Origin: Candidatus Poribacteria bacterium
GTDB taxonomy: Bacteria > Poribacteria > WGA-4E > WGA-3G
Direction: 5' to 3'
NCBI GenBank assembly: GCA_022394755.1
Contig: JAGFCA010000008.1
Location: 62,001-126,000 of the forward strand
DNA length: 64,000 nt
Position numbers and translations under genes: made by a program. This document shows positions 41,875 to 52,779 of this stretch, one piece after another. Below the pieces are notes generated by a model. That model saw nothing but the letters and a program-made list of their open reading frames with translations, did no database searches and was not told where the DNA came from. Every line of letters begins with the position of its first letter. Within the stretch, counting starts at the first letter, position 1.

Positions 41875-43986
41875 GTGTCGGACAAAAATAAAAAAACAAC
41901 TACCCGAACAACCCTATCCAATACTCGAAATATCGGTATCATGGCTCATATTGATGCCGGAAAAACTACTGTAACTGAACGTATATTATATTATACGGGG
42001 AGGGTATATCGTATCGGGGAGGTTGATGATGGCACGACCACAATGGACTGGATGGTACAGGAACAGGAACGGGGGATTACTATTACTGCCGCTTCTACTA
42101 CTTGTAGTTGGAAAGACCATCATATCAATATAATCGATACTCCCGGACATATTGATTTTACCGTTGAGGTAGAGAGATCACTTAGAGTACTTGATGGCGC
42201 AGTCGCAGTTTTCTGTGCAGTCGGTGGTGTCGAACCACAATCCGAGACTGTCTGGCGACAAGCTGATAAATATGAGATTCCACGGATTGCCTTCATCAAT
42301 AAGATGGATAGGACTGGGGCGGACTTTTTCAAAACAGTTGAAATGATGGGTGAACGGTTAGGAGCATCTGTTGTACCCCTCCAAATTCCAATTGGATCCG
42401 CTGAACAATTTAAAGGTATTGTTGATCTGATTTCGATGAAAGGTCAACTGTGGGATGAAGGAAGTCTTGGAGCTGTTATTCATGAAACCGATATTCCATC
42501 TGAGATGGAACAAATGGCACAAGAATACAGGGAACACATGATTTCTATCATCGCTGAAAGTGATGATGAACTCGCTGATAAATATCTAACAGGTGTTGAA
42601 TTTACACCTGAAGAAATTAAAAATGGACTACGTCAAGCTGTTGTAAACGATAATGTCGTTCCCGTTCTGTGTGGTACAGCACTAAAAAATAAAGGTGTTC
42701 AACCTTTATTGGATGCTATTATTTCATATCTACCGGCACCCACGGACGTCAAACCTGTCGTCGGTATCAATCCAAAAACTGAGGAAGAAGAACCAAGACC
42801 CGCAGATAAAGACGCTCCGTTCTGTGCATTAGCATTCAAAATTATTACTGACCCCCATGTTGGAAAACTCACATATCTACGAATTTACTCCGGTATACTA
42901 AACAAAGGCGATACTGTCTATAATAGTAAAAGTGAGAAATTTGAACGGATCGGCAGGTTAATGCAAATGCATGCTAACAAAAGGGAAGAACATCAATCCG
43001 TTGCTGCTGGTGATATTGTCGCTGCTATCGGTCTAAAAGATCTAAGTACAGGCGATACTATTTGTGATCCTAAAGCCCCTATCGCTTTAGAAACAATGGA
43101 GTTTCCGCTCCCTGTCATGGCAGTTTCAGTTGAACCACGATCACAATCCGATATTGATAAATTAAACCTCGCTCTTTCAAAATTAGCTGAAGAAGATCCT
43201 ACATTCAAAATACACCAAGATCCTGATACAGGACAGACGCTCTTGTCTGGTATGGGTGAACTTCATCTTGAAATCATTGTGGATAGACTTGTAAGAGAAT
43301 TCAACGTGTCTGCTAATGTAGGATCACCAGAAGTCGCATATCGTGAAACATTAGTAAAAACTGTTAAAGCAGAAGGTAGATTTGTACGTCAATCAGGTGG
43401 TAAAGGACAATTCGGACATGTTGTTATTGAAGTCACACCTCTCGAAAAAGGTTCAGGTTTTGAATTTATTGATGAAACAAAGGGTGGTGTTATTCCAAAA
43501 GAATATATTCCTGCAGTTGAAAAAGGTATTCAAAATGCAATGAATACTGGGACATTAGCAGGTTATCCAGTTGTAGATGTTGGCATACGTTTATTAGATG
43601 GGTCATTCCATCAAGTAGATTCTTCTGAAATGGCATTTTCAATCGCCGGATCAATGGCTTTCAGGGAGGCTGCAAAGAAAGCAGGATCAGTCTTACTTGA
43701 ACCTGTGATGGCTGTTGAAGTTATAGTACCCGATGAGTATCTTGGGAAGGTAATCGGTGATCTAAACTCCCGACGTGCTCATATTAAAGACACTGTGGCA
43801 CATGTTAAATCTCGGATTCAAGTTATTGAAGTTGAAGTGCCACTATCTGAAATGTTTGGTTATGTTAAATCACTTCGGTCACTAACACAGGGACGGGCAA
43901 ACTACACAATGGAATTTGCTCACTATAGAGAAGTTCCTACGAGTGTCTCGGAGACTTTAATCTCAAACACTGAAACAGCATCGTAG
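41875..43986 (+). CDS. fusA: Elongation factor G
   Basis: Protein of 703 residues starting at a GTG with AAGGAG 9 bases upstream. EF-G drives ribosomal translocation with GTP. The G domain carries [12 protein letters not shown] (P-loop), [10 protein letters not shown] (switch I), DTPGHIDFT and [10 protein letters not shown]. Domain II starts near residue 310 and domain IV/V follow ([42 protein letters not shown]). Length and order match canonical EF-G, and no second copy is in this window. Third gene of the str operon. Confidence 0.97.
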   Translation: MSDKNKKTTTRTTLSNTRNIGIMAHIDAGKTTVTERILYYTGRVYRIGEVDDGTTTMDWMVQEQERGITITAASTTCSWKDHHINIIDTPGHIDFTVEVERSLRVLDGAVAVFCAVGGVEPQSETVWRQADKYEIPRIAFINKMDRTGADFFKTVEMMGERLGASVVPLQIPIGSAEQFKGIVDLISMKGQLWDEGSLGAVIHETDIPSEMEQMAQEYREHMISIIAESDDELADKYLTGVEFTPEEIKNGLRQAVVNDNVVPVLCGTALKNKGVQPLLDAIISYLPAPTDVKPVVGINPKTEEEEPRPADKDAPFCALAFKIITDPHVGKLTYLRIYSGILNKGDTVYNSKSEKFERIGRLMQMHANKREEHQSVAAGDIVAAIGLKDLSTGDTICDPKAPIALETMEFPLPVMAVSVEPRSQSDIDKLNLALSKLAEEDPTFKIHQDPDTGQTLLSGMGELHLEIIVDRLVREFNVSANVGSPEVAYRETLVKTVKAEGRFVRQSGGKGQFGHVVIEVTPLEKGSGFEFIDETKGGVIPKEYIPAVEKGIQNAMNTGTLAGYPVVDVGIRLLDGSFHQVDSSEMAFSIAGSMAFREAAKKAGSVLLEPVMAVEVIVPDEYLGKVIGDLNSRRAHIKDTVAHVKSRIQVIEVEVPLSEMFGYVKSLRSLTQGRANYTMEFAHYREVPTSVSETLISNTETAS

Positions 43987-44236
43987 TTCAGAATTATTCG
44001 GAGATGCTGAATGCCTATGATGGCAATAGACCGATATATCGGTCAGAGTATATGAAATGGTAGATCCGAGAGATGTAAATCACTCGGCTATATATTGTGA
44101 ATGTCCGATTACTTTCGGACACAGTTGATGCACTTAGTACGTCTATTTTAGGACTACTATGAACATAGATTCAACTCAGGTAAGCGATTTTAGCAACTTT
44201 TATACCTAAACCTATATATTGGAGTTCGGACAAAAA
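43987..44236 (+). promoter_or_regulatory. Hairpin-rich spacer between fusA and tuf
   Basis: A 250-base non-coding gap, long for this operon. It holds three hairpins: the palindrome GACCGATATATCGGTC at 44029-44044, CCGAG/CTCGG at 44066-44087, and TGTCCGA/TCGGACA at 44102-44121. No tRNA or T-run terminator was found. It may regulate tuf separately or contain an internal promoter. Confidence 0.45.
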
Positions 44237-45436
44237 ATGGCAAAACAAGCATTTGAAAGGACAAAACCACACGTTAATATTGGTACAATCGGCCACGTTG
44301 ATCATGGTAAGACGACTCTTACTGCAGCAATTACTATGGTTTTATCAAAACTCGCGGATAAAGACTATGTCATGACCTATGAGGACATTGATAAAGCACC
44401 CGAAGAAAAAGAACGTGGTATTACGATTAACACAGCACACGTTGAATACGAAACTGAAAACCGACACTACGCACACGTCGACTGTCCCGGACACGCAGAT
44501 TACATCAAGAATATGATTACTGGGGCTGCACAGATGGATGGTGCAATTCTTGTTGTTTCCGCAGCTGACGGACCTATGCCACAAACACGAGAACACGTGC
44601 TCTTAGCAAGACAGGTAAACGTGCCTTCTTTGGTTGTCTTCCTCAATAAAGCTGACATGGTTGATGACGAAGAACTTTTAGAATTGGTCGAACTTGAAGT
44701 ACGTGAACTGTTAAACGAGTATGAATTCCCTGGAGACGATACACCAATTGTTGCCGGTTCCGCTCTTGAAGCTATGGAATCTGCAGGTGATCCAACCAGC
44801 GATCAATGTAAACCAATTCTCGACCTTATGTCATCTGTTGATGAATTTATTCCTGAACCAGTTCGTGATACTGATAGACCCTTCCTGATGCCTATTGAAG
44901 ACATTTTCACCATCAGTGGACGTGGTACCGTTGTCACCGGACGTGTTGAAAGAGGAATTGTTGAAGTCGGAAATACAATTGAAATCGTTGGACTCCGTGA
45001 TACACATGAAACTGTTGTGACAGGTGTAGAAATGTTCAACAAGTTCCTTGATGAAGGAAGAGCCGGAGATAATATCGGCGCATTACTTCGTGGGATTGAT
45101 AGAGATGATGTTGAACGGGGACAAGTACTCGCAATACCAGGATCTGTAACTCCTCATACCAAGTTTGAAGCGGAAGCCTATATTCTAACAAAAGAAGAAG
45201 GTGGACGTTGGAATCCATTCTTTAGTGGGTACCGGCCACAGTTCTATTTCAGAACTACTGACGTTACCGGCGAAATGAACCTGGAAGAAGGTATTGAAAT
45301 GATTATGCCAGGGGATAACGCAAAAATTACTGTTGAACTATCAAAACCGATTGCTATGGAAGAACAACTACGATTCGCTATACGTGAAGGTGGTCATACA
45401 ATCGGAGCAGGTGTTGTCTCTAAAATCATTGAGTAA
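44237..45436 (+). CDS. tuf: Elongation factor Tu
   Basis: Protein of 399 residues from the ATG at 44237; GGAG lies 14 bases upstream and overlaps a TTG that I do not use. EF-Tu brings aminoacyl-tRNA to the ribosome. GHVDHGKTT (P-loop), [29 protein letters not shown] and GSALEAME form the G domain. Domain II has [15 protein letters not shown] and domain [15 protein letters not shown] and [26 protein letters not shown] has His where Arg is usual. Only one tuf copy is in view. Confidence 0.97.
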   Translation: MAKQAFERTKPHVNIGTIGHVDHGKTTLTAAITMVLSKLADKDYVMTYEDIDKAPEEKERGITINTAHVEYETENRHYAHVDCPGHADYIKNMITGAAQMDGAILVVSAADGPMPQTREHVLLARQVNVPSLVVFLNKADMVDDEELLELVELEVRELLNEYEFPGDDTPIVAGSALEAMESAGDPTSDQCKPILDLMSSVDEFIPEPVRDTDRPFLMPIEDIFTISGRGTVVTGRVERGIVEVGNTIEIVGLRDTHETVVTGVEMFNKFLDEGRAGDNIGALLRGIDRDDVERGQVLAIPGSVTPHTKFEAEAYILTKEEGGRWNPFFSGYRPQFYFRTTDVTGEMNLEEGIEMIMPGDNAKITVELSKPIAMEEQLRFAIREGGHTIGAGVVSKIIE

Positions 45437-45618
45437 CAAGGATGTATTGTAACATCCGTACCTTTGTCCGTTGGGTATATTGAGTATGTATCTGGTCGAA
45501 GGTTCAAAACCAATAGGAACTGACTAATAATTGGTCGAGATTACTTCGACAAGATACATGTTAAATATTGAATACATACAAAGGAACGCATTGTTACTTA
45601 ATGTAGAGGAGACAGGAA

Positions 45619-45930
45619 ATGGACAATCAGAAAATTCGAATTAGACTCAAAGCCTTTGACTACCGTTTGCTTGACCAGTCTGCGAAACAAATCGCAATAA
45701 CTGCAAAAAAAACCCAGGCGAGAGTCTCCGGTCCTATTCCGTTACCAACTAAAAAGCATATCTATACTGTTCAAAGATCTACATTCAAAGATAAGAAATC
45801 ACGTGAACAGTTTGAAATGCGGATTCATAAACGGTTACTGGATATTCTTGAGACTGCCCCACAGACTGTTGACGCGCTGATGCGCCTTGACCTTCCCGCT
45901 GGGGTTGATGTCAAAATTACATTACTCTAA
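45619..45930 (+). CDS. rpsJ: 30S ribosomal protein S10
   Basis: Protein of 103 residues with GAGGAGACAGG before the ATG. S10 sits in the 30S head and, in many bacteria, also works as NusE in antitermination. [31 protein letters not shown] and [13 protein letters not shown] are typical. It begins the S10 operon after a 182-base gap from tuf that contains weak hairpins but no clear terminator, so the str and S10 operons may be joined. Confidence 0.97.
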   Translation: MDNQKIRIRLKAFDYRLLDQSAKQIAITAKKTQARVSGPIPLPTKKHIYTVQRSTFKDKKSREQFEMRIHKRLLDILETAPQTVDALMRLDLPAGVDVKITLL

Positions 45931-45944
45931 AGGGAACTTGGATT

Positions 45945-46601
45945 ATGATTAACGGAATTATTGGTAGAAAAGTTGGGATGACCCAAGTCTTTGAGGACTC
46001 AGGAAAAGCCATTCCTGTTACTGTTATTGAAGCCGGACCATGCCCCGTTGTTCAAGTGAAAACACAAGAACGGGATGGATACCAAGCTGTACAGTTAGGA
46101 TTCGGTAAAAGAAAAGAAAATAAATGCAACAATCCAAGACGAGGACAGTTCGCTAAAGCAGGTGTTGAACCTGTTAGAGTACTCAGAGAATTTACTGTTG
46201 AATCTCTTGAAGATGTTTCGGTTGGTGATACAGTCGATGCAAGTTTGTTCTCTGAAGGTGAAATGGTTGATGTAACAGGCACCTCAAAAGGACACGGTTT
46301 CACAGGCGTTGTGAAAAGATATGGCTTTAAAGGTGGTAGAAAAAGTCACGGGGGTGAACAAGACCTACGTAGAACTGGTTCTATCGGCGCAAGTGCTACT
46401 CCTTCTCGCGTGTTTAAAGGGAAAAGAATGCCTGGACGGTATGGAGCAAAAAGACATACTGTACAAAATCTACAAGTTATACAAGCAGATCCAGAACGAA
46501 ACTTGTTGGTTATTAAAGGTGGAATTCCTGGTCCAACAAATGGACTACTCCTTATAAGAAAGGCTGTTAAAGGGTCTGGTCAAAACAATACGGAAGAATA
46601 A
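45945..46601 (+). CDS. rplC: 50S ribosomal protein L3
   Basis: Protein of 218 residues, 14 bases after rpsJ. L3 is an early assembly protein near the peptidyl-transferase centre. GRKVGMTQVF at the N-terminus, VTGTSKGHGFTGVVKRYGFKGG and GRYGAKRHTVQNLQV are diagnostic. The Gln that is methylated in some bacteria is in the GGEQ stretch. Length is normal. Confidence 0.96.
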   Translation: MINGIIGRKVGMTQVFEDSGKAIPVTVIEAGPCPVVQVKTQERDGYQAVQLGFGKRKENKCNNPRRGQFAKAGVEPVRVLREFTVESLEDVSVGDTVDASLFSEGEMVDVTGTSKGHGFTGVVKRYGFKGGRKSHGGEQDLRRTGSIGASATPSRVFKGKRMPGRYGAKRHTVQNLQVIQADPERNLLVIKGGIPGPTNGLLLIRKAVKGSGQNNTEE

Positions 46602-46695
46602 CATTAAACATTAGTGTTTTTATACCCCGATTACTCCTATGGATAACGGGTATTTCATGACAGGTTTCAGCATATCGGAGAATTATAATAGAGTT

Positions 46696-47334
46696 ATGGC
46701 AACATTAAACGTACACAATCGATCTGGGGAAGTCCTACACGAAAAAGATCTTGCTGACGGTTTCACAAATGCCGAAGTAAATAATGCCGTTGTACATCAA
46801 TGTGTGGTGGCATATCTCGCAAACCAGAGAAGAGGTACTGCTTCGACGAAAAAACGGAGTGAAGTGAGTGGGAGTGGTAGGAAATTATATCGACAGAAAG
46901 GGACAGGTAGAGCACGTGTCGGAGATGCAAGATCCCCAATACGAGTACACGGTGGTGTTGCTTTCGGACCAAAACCTCGAAGTTATCGGCAGAATACTCC
47001 AAAAAATATACGATTTCTCGGTCTAAAGTCAGCAATCTCTGATAAATTTCAAAATGAACAATGTGTCCTGTTAGAAGATTTTAATCTGGAAAAACCCAGA
47101 ACAAAGGATATTATCTCTATCCTAAATTCATTGAATCTTGAAGGAAAGGTCTTGTTTGTTCTCGGTGAACATAGTCCAAATATACATCTATCTCTACGAA
47201 ACTTACAAAAAGTAAATTGTTGTACTTGGGATATGTTGAATATATATGAAGTGTTATGGCATGATCACATTGTGATAACCGAAAATGCCGCAGAAAAACT
47301 GCAAGAAAAATTTACCGAACCTGAAGGGGAATAG
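46696..47334 (+). CDS. rplD: 50S ribosomal protein L4
   Basis: Protein of 212 residues started at the ATG at 46696 (MATLNVHNRSGEV), which fits the usual L4 N-terminus. Two in-frame ATGs upstream would add up to 19 unlike residues. The ribosome site is weak (GGAG 16 bases upstream). L4 lines the exit tunnel. The long loop RRGTASTKKRSEVSGSGRKLYRQKGTGRARVGD is clear. The C-terminal half is more divergent than average. In some bacteria L4 represses the S10 operon. Confidence 0.93.
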   Translation: MATLNVHNRSGEVLHEKDLADGFTNAEVNNAVVHQCVVAYLANQRRGTASTKKRSEVSGSGRKLYRQKGTGRARVGDARSPIRVHGGVAFGPKPRSYRQNTPKNIRFLGLKSAISDKFQNEQCVLLEDFNLEKPRTKDIISILNSLNLEGKVLFVLGEHSPNIHLSLRNLQKVNCCTWDMLNIYEVLWHDHIVITENAAEKLQEKFTEPEGE

Positions 47335-47335
47335 A

Positions 47336-47635
47336 ATGAAAGATAAGTATCAAGTTATTTTGAGACCCCATATAACAGAAAAAAGCACAATGCTTCGCGA
47401 ACAAAATAAATATTCGTTTGTTGTAAGCAGAGACGCAACAAAAATTGATATTCGTCGGGCTGCTGAGGAATTGTTTGAGATTCAGGGAAGTATTATTCAT
47501 GTACGCACCATGCAGGTCATGGGTAAAGTTAAAGGCAGAATGAATCGTTATCAACGCGGACGCAGACCTCACTGGAAAAAAGCCGTTATTACTGTGAAAG
47601 AAGGAACTCGTATTCCAGTTTTTGAAAGTATATAA
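47336..47635 (+). CDS. rplW: 50S ribosomal protein L23
   Basis: Protein of 99 residues whose ATG starts one base after the rplD stop, with AAGGGGA upstream. L23 surrounds the tunnel exit and docks SRP and trigger factor. VILRPHITEKST and FVVSRDATKIDIRRAAEELF are diagnostic, and GRMNRYQRGRRPHWKKAVITV matches the loop and C-terminus. Confidence 0.95.
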   Translation: MKDKYQVILRPHITEKSTMLREQNKYSFVVSRDATKIDIRRAAEELFEIQGSIIHVRTMQVMGKVKGRMNRYQRGRRPHWKKAVITVKEGTRIPVFESI

Positions 47636-47715
47636 TCTTACGCCTGAGTCTATTCATGGGTGTTCCCTGCAATTAATGGGATTCATGAAGTTCGTATAAA
47701 TGAGAGGAATTTAGA

Positions 47716-48531
47716 GTGGCTAAAACATATTCACCTGTCACACCGAGTCGTCGGTTCATGACGGGATACACCTTTGAAGAAATTACACGCCAGAAACCTG
47801 AGAAGTCTCTTGTTAAAGGGGCAAAGAAAAATGCCGGACGCAACAGCAATGGACGAATTACTGTCCGTAGACGAGGCGGTGGACATAAACGCAGATATCG
47901 TGAGATCGATTTCAAACGTGACAAATTTGGTATACCAGGAAAGGTCGCAACAATTGAATATGATCCAAATCGTTCTGCACATATCGCTCTACTTCATTAT
48001 GCCGACGGTGAAAAAAGATATATTATCGCACCCGTAGGACTACAAGTTGGAGACACTGTGACTTCAGGTGAAGATGCTGAAATTAGTGTCGGAAATGCAT
48101 TGCCTCTGGAAAATATACCATTAGGTTCGTCTATTCATAATATTGAAATGCAACCCGGAAAAGGTGGACAGTTAGTACGCAGCGCTGGTGGTGCTGCACA
48201 ATTAGTAGACCGTGAAGGTAAATATGCAAGGATACGACTACCATCCGGAGAAGTTCGACTCGTTCCTGTAAAAGCTATGGCTACTATTGGACAGGTCGGA
48301 AATGCAACAACAATAACAATCGGTAAAGCAGGACGCTCAAGATGGTTAGGAAAACGACCAAAGGTTAGAGGTGTTGCTATGAACCCTGTTGATCATCCAC
48401 ACGGTGGTGGGGAAGGTAAAAGTTCGGGTGGAAGACATCCTGTCACGCCTTGGGGTGTACCAACCAAAGGATATAAAACTCGTAATCCCAAAAAGAAATC
48501 TGGCAGATATATTATGGCAAAACGTAAATAG
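47716..48531 (+). CDS. rplB: 50S ribosomal protein L2
   Basis: Protein of 271 residues starting at GTG with GAGGAATTT upstream. L2 is needed for subunit joining and peptidyl transfer. [37 protein letters not shown], and the conserved [26 protein letters not shown] with its catalytic-region His are all present. Normal length. Confidence 0.97.
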   Translation: MAKTYSPVTPSRRFMTGYTFEEITRQKPEKSLVKGAKKNAGRNSNGRITVRRRGGGHKRRYREIDFKRDKFGIPGKVATIEYDPNRSAHIALLHYADGEKRYIIAPVGLQVGDTVTSGEDAEISVGNALPLENIPLGSSIHNIEMQPGKGGQLVRSAGGAAQLVDREGKYARIRLPSGEVRLVPVKAMATIGQVGNATTITIGKAGRSRWLGKRPKVRGVAMNPVDHPHGGGEGKSSGGRHPVTPWGVPTKGYKTRNPKKKSGRYIMAKRK

Positions 48532-48551
48532 GTATTTTAAGGAGACATATT

Positions 48552-48827
48552 ATGCCACGTTCAATTAAAAAAGGTCCTTATGTTGATGCGAAACTTGCCA
48601 AACATATAGCAGAGATGGAACAATCTGGTAGTAAACGGGTTATTCGGACATGGGCAAGAAGTTCTACTATTACACCCGAATTTGTCGGCCATACTGTTGC
48701 TATACATAACGGTAAGAAATTTTTCCCTGTATATATAACAGAAAATATGGTTGGACACAAACTCGGAGAATTCGCACCAACACGTACATTCCGTTCACAC
48801 TCTGCTGGTGGTGCAGCGGTTAGATAG
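48552..48827 (+). CDS. rpsS: 30S ribosomal protein S19
   Basis: Protein of 91 residues with AAGGAG 8 bases upstream. S19 forms part of the 30S head near the A site. [29 protein letters not shown], and [14 protein letters not shown] are diagnostic. A 138-base gap without hairpin or gene follows. Confidence 0.97.
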   Translation: MPRSIKKGPYVDAKLAKHIAEMEQSGSKRVIRTWARSSTITPEFVGHTVAIHNGKKFFPVYITENMVGHKLGEFAPTRTFRSHSAGGAAVR

Positions 48828-48965
48828 AATTATTGATAAGGTAAATCGGAATACGATTACGGTGTTATATTTTATATTATGCCGAGTAGATTTCGATAAA
48901 TTGTTAAGAGTCAATTGAAGCAAGATATTACACATAATGTGGATTGGTCTTGTTAGGAGATACAA

Positions 48966-49319
48966 ATGGAAGGAAGAGCAAAGATTCGGAACGTTTCGGT
49001 ATCACCACGGAAAGCCCGTCTTGTTGCCGACTTAGTTAGGAATCAATATGTTGATGATGCACTGAATCAACTGCTCTTTACACATAAAGCGGCAGCACCG
49101 ATTATACATAAGCTGATTCAATCCGCTATAGCGAATGTTCAATACCAAGAACCCGGTGTTGAAGTCGCTGATTTATACGTTAAAGAGATTCGTGTTGATG
49201 AAGGAATTACACGAAAATGGATTCGACCCCGTGCTCGAGGTATGGCAAACCGCATTTTGAGACGACGCAGTCATATTACTGTTGTTGTTGATGAGGAGAC
49301 TGATAATGATGGTGAGTAA
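48966..49319 (+). CDS. rplV: 50S ribosomal protein L22
   Basis: Protein of 117 residues with TTAGGAG 6 bases upstream. L22 lines the exit tunnel. VSPRKARLVADLVR near residue 11 and the C-terminal hairpin KWIRPRARGMANRILRRRSHITVVV are diagnostic. The C-terminus ends in an acidic tail (DEETDNDGE). Confidence 0.96.
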   Translation: MEGRAKIRNVSVSPRKARLVADLVRNQYVDDALNQLLFTHKAAAPIIHKLIQSAIANVQYQEPGVEVADLYVKEIRVDEGITRKWIRPRARGMANRILRRRSHITVVVDEETDNDGE

Positions 49320-49379
49320 ACAATACCACTACTTATCCTCTATCATCAAAAATAGGGTAAAATCCAACTGGAGGTTTGT

Positions 49380-50177
49380 GTGGGACAAAAAACTCACCCG
49401 CGTGGATTACGCTTAGGAATTATTGAGACATGGGATTCGAAATGGTACAGTGACAGAGACTATGCCCAATGGTTACATGAAGATTTTCAAATTCAGAAAT
49501 ATATTAAACAGGAATTAATGCGGGCAGGCATCTCAAAAATTGAAATTGAACGTGTTGCTGAAAAGTGTAGAATTTACATACATACCGCGAGACCCGGAAT
49601 TGTCATTGGACGTCGGGGTGTCGATTCAGAAAAACTAACTGCTGAAATTGAAAAATTAATCGGGCGTACGGTCAGTATTGAAGTTAAAGAAATAAAAGTT
49701 CCCGAACTTGATGCACAACTTCTCGCTGAAGCTGTCGCAACACAAATTGAACGCAGAACCAGTTTTAAACAAGCAATGCGAAGAAATATCGCTGTTTCAA
49801 TGCAGGCAGGGGCACAAGGCGTCAAGGTTATGGTTAGTGGACGACTTGACGGAAAGGAAATCGCAAGATCAGAATCCAGCCTTGAAGGACGAGTTCCATT
49901 ACATACTCTAAGAGCAAATGTAGATTACGGCTTCACAGAAGCAAATACTACTTACGGAATTATTGGAGTAAAAACTTGGATCTTCAAAGGTGAAATCCTC
50001 GGATTACCAGAAGCATTGGGTGGAGAACCTGAACCACGACGACCACAAAGTGGAAGAAGTAGGTCTTCAGGAAACCAGCGGAATCAGAATCGACGACAAG
50101 ATAATAGATCTACCGGACAAAGACAAGGAAATCGACGAAGACAGCGAGATCAGAACAACAGAGATAATCAAAATTAA
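49380..50177 (+). CDS. rpsC: 30S ribosomal protein S3 with an Arg/Gln/Asn-rich tail
   Basis: Protein of 265 residues starting at GTG with GGAGG 5 bases upstream. S3 is at the mRNA entry site with helicase activity. MGQKTHPRGLRLGI, the KH domain IVIGRRGVDSEKL, and the C-terminal domain (VMVSGRLDGKEIARSE, TTYGIIGVKTWIFKGEI) are standard up to about residue 215. The remaining 50 residues are almost only Arg, Gln, Asn, Gly and Ser. Such extensions occur in some phyla. Confidence 0.96.
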   Translation: MGQKTHPRGLRLGIIETWDSKWYSDRDYAQWLHEDFQIQKYIKQELMRAGISKIEIERVAEKCRIYIHTARPGIVIGRRGVDSEKLTAEIEKLIGRTVSIEVKEIKVPELDAQLLAEAVATQIERRTSFKQAMRRNIAVSMQAGAQGVKVMVSGRLDGKEIARSESSLEGRVPLHTLRANVDYGFTEANTTYGIIGVKTWIFKGEILGLPEALGGEPEPRRPQSGRSRSSGNQRNQNRRQDNRSTGQRQGNRRRQRDQNNRDNQN

Positions 50178-50228
50178 TCTAATTTAAATTTTGTCTTCTC
50201 AAGATGCCTACTGATAAGGAGTTATAAT

Positions 50229-50642
50229 ATGTTAATGCCAAAAAGGGTTATGCACCGGAAGGTACACCGGGGTAAACGCCGTGGGAAACCGCAGAGCGGT
50301 TCACAAATTAGCTTTGGCGAATATGGATTACAGGCTATGGAAGCGGGTTGGATAACAAGCAACCAGATTGAATCTGGCAGGGTTGCTATCACTCGTGCTG
50401 TTCGTCGTGGTGGAAAAATGTGGATCAAAATATTTCCTCATAAACCTATCAGTAAAAAACCCGCTGAAACACGCATGGGTGGGGGAAAAGGCGCACCTGA
50501 GTTTTGGGTTGCTGTTGTTAAACCAGGACGGATTATATACGAATTAAGCGGTGTTCCAAGAGATGTCGCAAAAGAAGCTATGGAACGCGCCGCACACAAA
50601 TTCCCAATTAAGACCAAATTCGTCGCAAGAGGTGAGGTATAG
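50229..50642 (+). CDS. rplP: 50S ribosomal protein L16
   Basis: Protein of 137 residues with AAGGAG upstream. L16 helps place tRNA in the A site of the large subunit. [50 protein letters not shown], and [19 protein letters not shown] are diagnostic. The stop is two bases before the rpmC ATG. Confidence 0.97.
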   Translation: MLMPKRVMHRKVHRGKRRGKPQSGSQISFGEYGLQAMEAGWITSNQIESGRVAITRAVRRGGKMWIKIFPHKPISKKPAETRMGGGKGAPEFWVAVVKPGRIIYELSGVPRDVAKEAMERAAHKFPIKTKFVARGEV

Positions 50643-50644
50643 AT

Positions 50645-50845
50645 ATGAAAGCTCATGAAGTACGAACTATGTCTAATGAAGAATTGGAGAATGAATTAGA
50701 GTCTCTAAAAGAGAATCTATTTAACCAAAAAGCAAGAGGTATTCTGGGACAGTTAGAAGATACTACTCTTATCGGAAAAATTCGAAAAGATATTGCACGG
50801 GTGAAGACTATTCAACGGGCACGTGAATTGGAAGCCCAGAATTAA
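50645..50845 (+). CDS. rpmC: 50S ribosomal protein L29
   Basis: Protein of 66 residues, coupled to rplP. L29 sits at the tunnel exit next to L23. [31 protein letters not shown] and the [21 protein letters not shown] helix are typical. Ribosome site GAGGT lies within the end of rplP. Confidence 0.95.
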   Translation: MKAHEVRTMSNEELENELESLKENLFNQKARGILGQLEDTTLIGKIRKDIARVKTIQRARELEAQN

Positions 50846-50968
50846 TTTTAGTATAGGACTATTCACAGCGTTTTGACGATACCAAATACTATGGATGTCA
50901 TCGTTATAGATCTTAGAATCTTACGCACAATATTCATATATGAATGTTCCTAAAAAAGGATGAACAAC

Positions 50969-51238
50969 GTGGAAAATAGAAGACATAGGAAAATCCGGAC
51001 AGGCACTGTCATGAGTACTCGTATGGCTAAAACTGTGACTGTCGCTATAGTACGGAGTTATCAACATCCACTTTACAAGAAGGTTGTGCGTGCAACAAAA
51101 AAGGTTCTTGCGCATGACGAAGAGAATACATGTAACGTCGGGGATGTGGTACAGGTCATAGAAACCCGTCCGCTTAGTCGACATAAACGATGGCGTGTAC
51201 AATCGATAATATCAGCAGCACAAACTGCAGATGATTAA
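50969..51238 (+). CDS. rpsQ: 30S ribosomal protein S17
   Basis: Protein of 89 residues from the GTG at 50969, 8 bases after AAGGA. The in-frame ATG at 50960 lies too close to that site. S17 binds 16S rRNA early in assembly. [18 protein letters not shown], and [22 protein letters not shown] are diagnostic. It follows rpmC after a 120-base gap with no visible feature. Confidence 0.95.
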   Translation: MENRRHRKIRTGTVMSTRMAKTVTVAIVRSYQHPLYKKVVRATKKVLAHDEENTCNVGDVVQVIETRPLSRHKRWRVQSIISAAQTADD

Positions 51239-51258
51239 TTCAGAAGGAAGGTACCACA

Positions 51259-51627
51259 ATGGTTCAGAATTATACTCGATTAACCTGCGCTGATAATACT
51301 GGAGCCAGAGAGATAATGTGTATTAGTGTTCTTGGGGGTACAAGAAGACGGTATGCTCGTGTTGGTGATATTATTGTTGCCAGTATTAAAGAAGCAACAC
51401 CAAATACACAGGTTAAATCTGGTGAAGTTGTTCGGGCTGTGGTTGTACGAACTGCAAAAGAATATCGTCGACCAGACGGTTCTTATATAAAGTTTGATCA
51501 GAATGCAGCTGTTCTTGTTACTCCAGAAAATGAACCCCGGGGAACACGCATTTTTGGACCGGTTGCTCGTGAACTACGAGAAAAATCGTTCACAAGAATC
51601 GTTTCACTCGCTCCAGAGGTGATTTAG
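51259..51627 (+). CDS. rplN: 50S ribosomal protein L14
   Basis: Protein of 122 residues, exact family length, with GAAGG upstream. L14 forms intersubunit bridges and binds Rsf[23 protein letters not shown], the FDQNAAVLV segment, and [15 protein letters not shown] are diagnostic. First gene of the spc segment. Confidence 0.97.
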   Translation: MVQNYTRLTCADNTGAREIMCISVLGGTRRRYARVGDIIVASIKEATPNTQVKSGEVVRAVVVRTAKEYRRPDGSYIKFDQNAAVLVTPENEPRGTRIFGPVARELREKSFTRIVSLAPEVI

Positions 51628-51636
51628 GAGACGAAT

Positions 51637-51870
51637 ATGTCAAAGAAAAAGTTGCATATTAAAAAAGATGATTTAGTTCTTGTCTTGAGTGGTCAAGATA
51701 GAGGAAAACAAGGCGTTGTGTTAGATATCTTTCCAAAGAAAAACAGGGCGATTGTGGAAGGTGTACATTTCATAAAACGACATCTAAGACCAAGTCAAAC
51801 TGGTCAAGGTGGTGTGGTTGAACGGGAAGGCACTATACATATCTCTAACTTGAAGAAAATTGAAAGATAG
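51637..51870 (+). CDS. rplX: 50S ribosomal protein L24
   Basis: Protein of 77 residues, 9 bases after rplN with TTAGGAG upstream. L24 starts 50S assembly. The KOW motif (KDDLVLVLSGQDRGKQGVVLD) and FIKRHLRPSQTGQGGVVEREGTIHISNL are typical. It is shorter than the usual 100 or so residues because it ends right after the core domain. Confidence 0.95.
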   Translation: MSKKKLHIKKDDLVLVLSGQDRGKQGVVLDIFPKKNRAIVEGVHFIKRHLRPSQTGQGGVVEREGTIHISNLKKIER

Positions 51871-51962
51871 AATATAAACCAGTCTGTAAAAAGTTGATTG
51901 AATGCCAATTAACATTTGGGAATAAATAGACATTACCGGCAAGCAAGTAGGATACAAGGCGA

Positions 51963-52535
51963 ATGAGCCAATTTAAAGCATTTTACCGTTCAGAAGTTGC
52001 TCCTGCATTAGAAAAAGAATTCAGTTATCAAAACGTAATGCAGATCCCAAAATTAGAAAAAATCACCTTAAATATCGGTGTTGGTGAGGCTGTCGATAAT
52101 CCAAAGGCACTTGAAGATGCTGTTGAAGAATTAACTCTTATAGCAGGACAACGTGCAGTTATTACACGTGCAAGAAAATCAATTTCTGCCTTTAAAATTA
52201 GAGGACCCTCAAAAATGAATCGTACACCCGGTATGGCTATTGGGTGTAAAGTTACACTACGACAGAATCGTATGTATGAATTCCTCAATCGATTAATCAA
52301 TGTCGTTCTACCTCAAATCAGAGATTTTAGAGGCGTCTCACCTGACGCTTTTGATGGACGAGGAAACTATTCCTTAGGTCTAACTGAACAGCTTATCTTT
52401 CCTGAGATTGATTATGACGATGTTAGCGATGTTCGAGGTATGAATGTTTCCATTGTAACGTCTGCTGCATCTGATGAAGAAGCACGGGCATTACTACGCG
52501 AATTTGGCATGCCCTTTCGCAGTAATACACAGTGA
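51963..52535 (+). CDS. rplE: 50S ribosomal protein L5
   Basis: Protein of 190 residues. L5 binds 5S rRNA in the central protuberance. [67 protein letters not shown] and [12 protein letters not shown] are diagnostic. A short AAGG lies upstream of the ATG; the 92-base gap before it has no feature. Slightly longer than the usual 179 residues. Confidence 0.97.
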   Translation: MSQFKAFYRSEVAPALEKEFSYQNVMQIPKLEKITLNIGVGEAVDNPKALEDAVEELTLIAGQRAVITRARKSISAFKIRGPSKMNRTPGMAIGCKVTLRQNRMYEFLNRLINVVLPQIRDFRGVSPDAFDGRGNYSLGLTEQLIFPEIDYDDVSDVRGMNVSIVTSAASDEEARALLREFGMPFRSNTQ

Positions 52536-52579
52536 TTGAGAGTTAACATACAAAAGTATACGTTCAAAGGAGTATTAAG

Positions 52580-52765
52580 TTGGCAAGTAAATCATGGATT
52601 GCCAGAAATAAGAAAACCCCTCGGTTCAGTTCACGGAAATACAGCCGATGTAAGAATTGTGGACGCGCTCGAGGGTATCTGCGTAAGTTTGAATTATGTC
52701 GTATCTGCTTCCGTCTTTTAGCACGTGCAGGAAAAATACCTGGTGTTAGAAAGGCGAGTTGGTAA
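52580..52765 (+). CDS. rpsN: 30S ribosomal protein S14, zinc-binding type
   Basis: Protein of 61 residues starting at TTG with AAAGGAG 7 bases upstream. It is the short zinc form of S14: C-x2-C in CKNCGR and C-x2-C in CRICFR, with the C-terminus [11 protein letters not shown]. No longer zinc-free copy is in view. Part of the spc segment. Confidence 0.95.
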   Translation: MASKSWIARNKKTPRFSSRKYSRCKNCGRARGYLRKFELCRICFRLLARAGKIPGVRKASW

Positions 52766-52779
52766 GAAGGAGAGATTTC

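Noticed and set aside
43987..44236. tRNA gene between fusA and tuf
   Set aside because: The hairpins do not form a cloverleaf and no T-loop consensus is present.
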